The notes under the pieces were generated by a model. It was not told the DNA's origin. It searched no databases and was given only the letters and a program-made list of their open reading frames with translations. From Streptomyces hokutonensis (GTDB lineage: Bacteria > Actinomycetota > Actinomycetes > Streptomycetales > Streptomycetaceae), in contig NZ_BARG01000018.1 in NCBI RefSeq assembly GCF_000376565.1, positions 186,001-250,000 of the forward strand: a stretch of DNA of 64,000 nucleotides. Reading direction: 5' to 3'. Shown one piece after another: positions 62,259 through 64,000 of this stretch (its first letter is position 1; every line of letters starts with the position of its first letter). The position numbers and the translations under genes are program-made.

Positions 62259-62926
62259 TGCGACAGCCCGCCCGTGCAGGCCGCACCCGGCTCGGGTGTC
62301 TGCTTGCCCTGCACGAACTCGGCGAAGAACTTGTTCACGTCCGGGTCGCTCGCGCTCTTCACGGTGCGCTGGTGCCCCCACGCCGACAGCATGATCGGGT
62401 CCTTCTGGCTGTCGTAGGGGCTCATCAGCGAGTACGGCGTCGACTTCACCTTCGTTGCGAGCGCCTTGACGTCGGCCGCCGAGGCCTTCTTGTTGTACGT
62501 CACCCAGACCGCGCCGTGCTCCAGCGCGTGCACCGCGTTCTCGTCCTTGACGGCCTTGGCGTAGACGTCGCCGTTGCAGTTCAGCCAGACCGGGTTGTGG
62601 TTGCCGCCGACCGGCGGGTGCATCGGATAGTTCACCGTGCCGGTGACGTGGGTGCGGCCCAGCGTCCCCTTCCACGTGCTGACGCCGTCCGAGCCCGCGA
62701 CGAAGTGCCCCGAACCGCTGTTCTTCGAGTCGCTCGCGGAACTGTCCTTCTTGCCGGACTGCGCGTGCACGACGGCGACCCCGCCGATGACGAGACCGGC
62801 GGCGACCACCGTGCTCGCCGCGATCTTCACGAGCTTGGCGCGTCGCTCGCGGGCCTGCTCGGCGCGCCGCATCTCCTCGATGCGGGCCTTGCGCGCCGCG
62901 TTGCCGGTGTTCTTCGCGGAACCCAT
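62255..62926 (-). CDS. DUF3105 family membrane-anchored protein
   Basis: This 223-residue protein has a basic coiled N-terminus (RKARIEEMRRAEQARERRAK, 20 residues), one transmembrane helix and an extracytoplasmic DUF3105 domain (YPMHPPVGGNHNPVWLNC, HALEHGAVWVTYN) with two Cys and several His. Function unknown. The ATG at 62926 starts the basic N-terminal segment and is first of the DUF3105-DUF305 pair. Confidence 0.9.
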   Translation of the reverse strand: MGSAKNTGNAARKARIEEMRRAEQARERRAKLVKIAASTVVAAGLVIGGVAVVHAQSGKKDSSASDSKNSGSGHFVAGSDGVSTWKGTLGRTHVTGTVNYPMHPPVGGNHNPVWLNCNGDVYAKAVKDENAVHALEHGAVWVTYNKKASAADVKALATKVKSTPYSLMSPYDSQKDPIMLSAWGHQRTVKSASDPDVNKFFAEFVQGKQTPEPGAACTGGLSQ

Positions 62927-63279
62927 GAGATGTGTGTCCTTTTGGGGGAAGGGACGGGAAGGTCGGGACCCGCTGATCGTAGTGGGGGAGGAAAGGGTTC
63001 TCGTAGGGCGCCCACAGCAAAGAGCGCGGAAGAGTGCGATCGCCCCATGCCAGGCATTACGAATGTCAGTCCGAGCAGGCAAGATGGTCAGCAGATGGGC
63101 ATCACATGGGCATCAGCGCGGGACACCTGCCGTTCGTGAGCCGTTCAGCCCGAGGACGGCCGGTCGATCAAGGTCGGCAACGCGCACGAAATGGTGTTGT
63201 GGTGGGATGCTCAGGTGCCCGACCGCCTCCTGCGGTACGAGGACAGGCGGCCTGACCAGCAAGGATGGGGAAGCGGAAG
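62927..63279. other. Divergent promoter region of DUF3105 and glnA2
   Basis: No gene is evident in these 353 bp. A direct repeat ATGGGCATCA occurs at 63095-63104 and 63106-63115, one helical turn apart, which could be a regulator site. I cannot assign a clear GlnR box. Confidence 0.45.
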
Positions 63280-64000
63280 ATGGACAAGCAGCAGGAGTTC
63301 GTGCTCCGGACGTTGGAGGAGCGCGACATCCGGTTCGTACGGCTGTGGTTCACGGACGTGCTGGGCTTCCTCAAGTCCGTCGCCGTGGCCCCCGCCGAGC
63401 TGGAACAGGCCTTCGACGAGGGCATCGGCTTCGACGGCTCCGCGATCGAGGGCTTCGCCCGCGTGTACGAGTCCGACATGATCGCCAAGCCGGACCCCTC
63501 CACCTTCCAGGTCCTGCCCTGGCGGGCCGAGGCCCCCGGCACGGCCCGCATGTTCTGCGACATCCTCATGCCGGACGGCTCCCCGTCCTTCGCGGACCCG
63601 CGCTACGTCCTGAAGCGCGCCCTCGCCAAGACCTCCGACCTCGGCTTCACCTTCTACACCCACCCCGAGATCGAGTTCTTCCTCCTGAAGGACCGCCCCC
63701 TCGACGGCTCCCGCCCCACCCCCGCCGACAACTCCGGCTACTTCGACCACACCCCGCAGAACGTGGGCATGGACTTCCGCCGCCAGGCGATCACCATGCT
63801 GGAGTCGATGGGCATCTCGGTCGAGTTCTCCCACCACGAGGGCGCACCGGGCCAGCAGGAAATCGACCTCCGCTACGCCGACGCCCTGTCCACGGCGGAC
63901 AACATCATGACGTTCCGCCTGGTCATGAAGCAGGTGGCGCTGGAGCAGGGCGTGCAGGCGACGTTCATGCCGAAGCCGTTCTCGGAACACCCGGGAAGCG
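63280..64000 (+). CDS. glnA2: Glutamine synthetase-like protein GlnA2 (partial, 3' cut)
   Basis: The first 240 residues of a type I glutamine synthetase-family enzyme are present; the window ends inside the gene. The beta-grasp N-terminal domain (RFVRLWFTDVLGFLKSVAV) and catalytic elements FDGSAIEGFARVYESDM, HPEIEFFLL and APGQQEIDLRY are visible. The sequence and neighbours (nadE close by) suit the actinobacterial GlnA2 group, one member of which has been reported as a gamma-glutamylpolyamine synthetase. Activity here is not proven. GGGGAAG precedes the ATG. Confidence 0.9.
   Translation, partial: MDKQQEFVLRTLEERDIRFVRLWFTDVLGFLKSVAVAPAELEQAFDEGIGFDGSAIEGFARVYESDMIAKPDPSTFQVLPWRAEAPGTARMFCDILMPDGSPSFADPRYVLKRALAKTSDLGFTFYTHPEIEFFLLKDRPLDGSRPTPADNSGYFDHTPQNVGMDFRRQAITMLESMGISVEFSHHEGAPGQQEIDLRYADALSTADNIMTFRLVMKQVALEQGVQATFMPKPFSEHPGS

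Noticed and set aside
63034..63255. Small ORF upstream of glnA2
   Set aside because: No ribosome site, unusual composition, and it occupies the expected promoter region.

Overview
The window is chromosomal DNA of a high-GC actinomycete, almost certainly Streptomyces. The evidence is very GC-rich codons with G/C third positions, a complete conservon (CvnABCD), an AfsR/SARP-type regulator with an NB-ARC ATPase, DmdR/IdeR-type iron boxes, and the core genes map, panB, nadE and a glnA2-like glutamine synthetase. No rRNA, tRNA, CRISPR array, prophage or IS element was seen.

Layout. (1) 1-5.6 kb: the end of a membrane protein, then a TetR regulator divergent from a small redox set (secreted SnoaL-like protein, SDR, F420/flavin LLM oxidoreductase). 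Three copies of one palindrome sit in the divergent promoter. An XRE-TPR regulator follows. (2) 5.6-11.2 kb: a Crp-like site and the conservon, whose kinase carries a long decapeptide-repeat tail. (3) 11.2-25.8 kb: a DUF4232 lipoprotein, oxidoreductases, a MazG-like protein, DoxX, an aldo/keto reductase with a MerR-type promoter, a MacB-like ABC exporter, a D-Ala-D-Ala carboxypeptidase, an SDR/Gfo-Idh pair, a Bcr/CflA exporter and a serine hydrolase. (4) 25.8-26.3 kb: a 48-bp minisatellite. (5) 26.4-37.5 kb: an Rsm22-type methyltransferase, a lone Prim-Pol domain protein, then an iron region with efeO-efeB-efeU, hmuU-hmuV, 5'-truncated hmuT and htaA remnants joined head to head, phzF-like and heme oxygenase. 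Iron boxes precede efeO and the heme oxygenase gene. (6) 37.5-50.8 kb: map, exporters, a sialidase-like protein, F420:NADPH reductase, a site-2 protease, the large SARP/AfsR-like regulator with a Gly/Ser repeat linker, a DrrAB exporter and panB. (7) 51-57.2 kb: an MFS-TetR pair with a palindromic operator, an endonuclease/phosphatase-family membrane protein, a second MFS exporter, and an AT-richer patch encoding a secreted protein and a tiny membrane protein. (8) 57.2-64 kb: nadE, a sedolisin (S53) protease, a DUF3105/DUF305 pair, and the 5' part of glnA2.

How the genes work together. The iron region is the most coherent block: elemental/ferrous iron uptake (EfeUOB), heme import and heme degradation. 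The heme importer looks broken, because one deletion-like junction removes the 5' halves of both hmuT and htaA together with their shared promoter. The clearest novelties are this junction, the 48-bp minisatellite, the repeat-bearing regulatory proteins, and several well-defined operators, including a MerR-type 19-bp-spacer promoter on a probably leaderless aldo/keto reductase gene.
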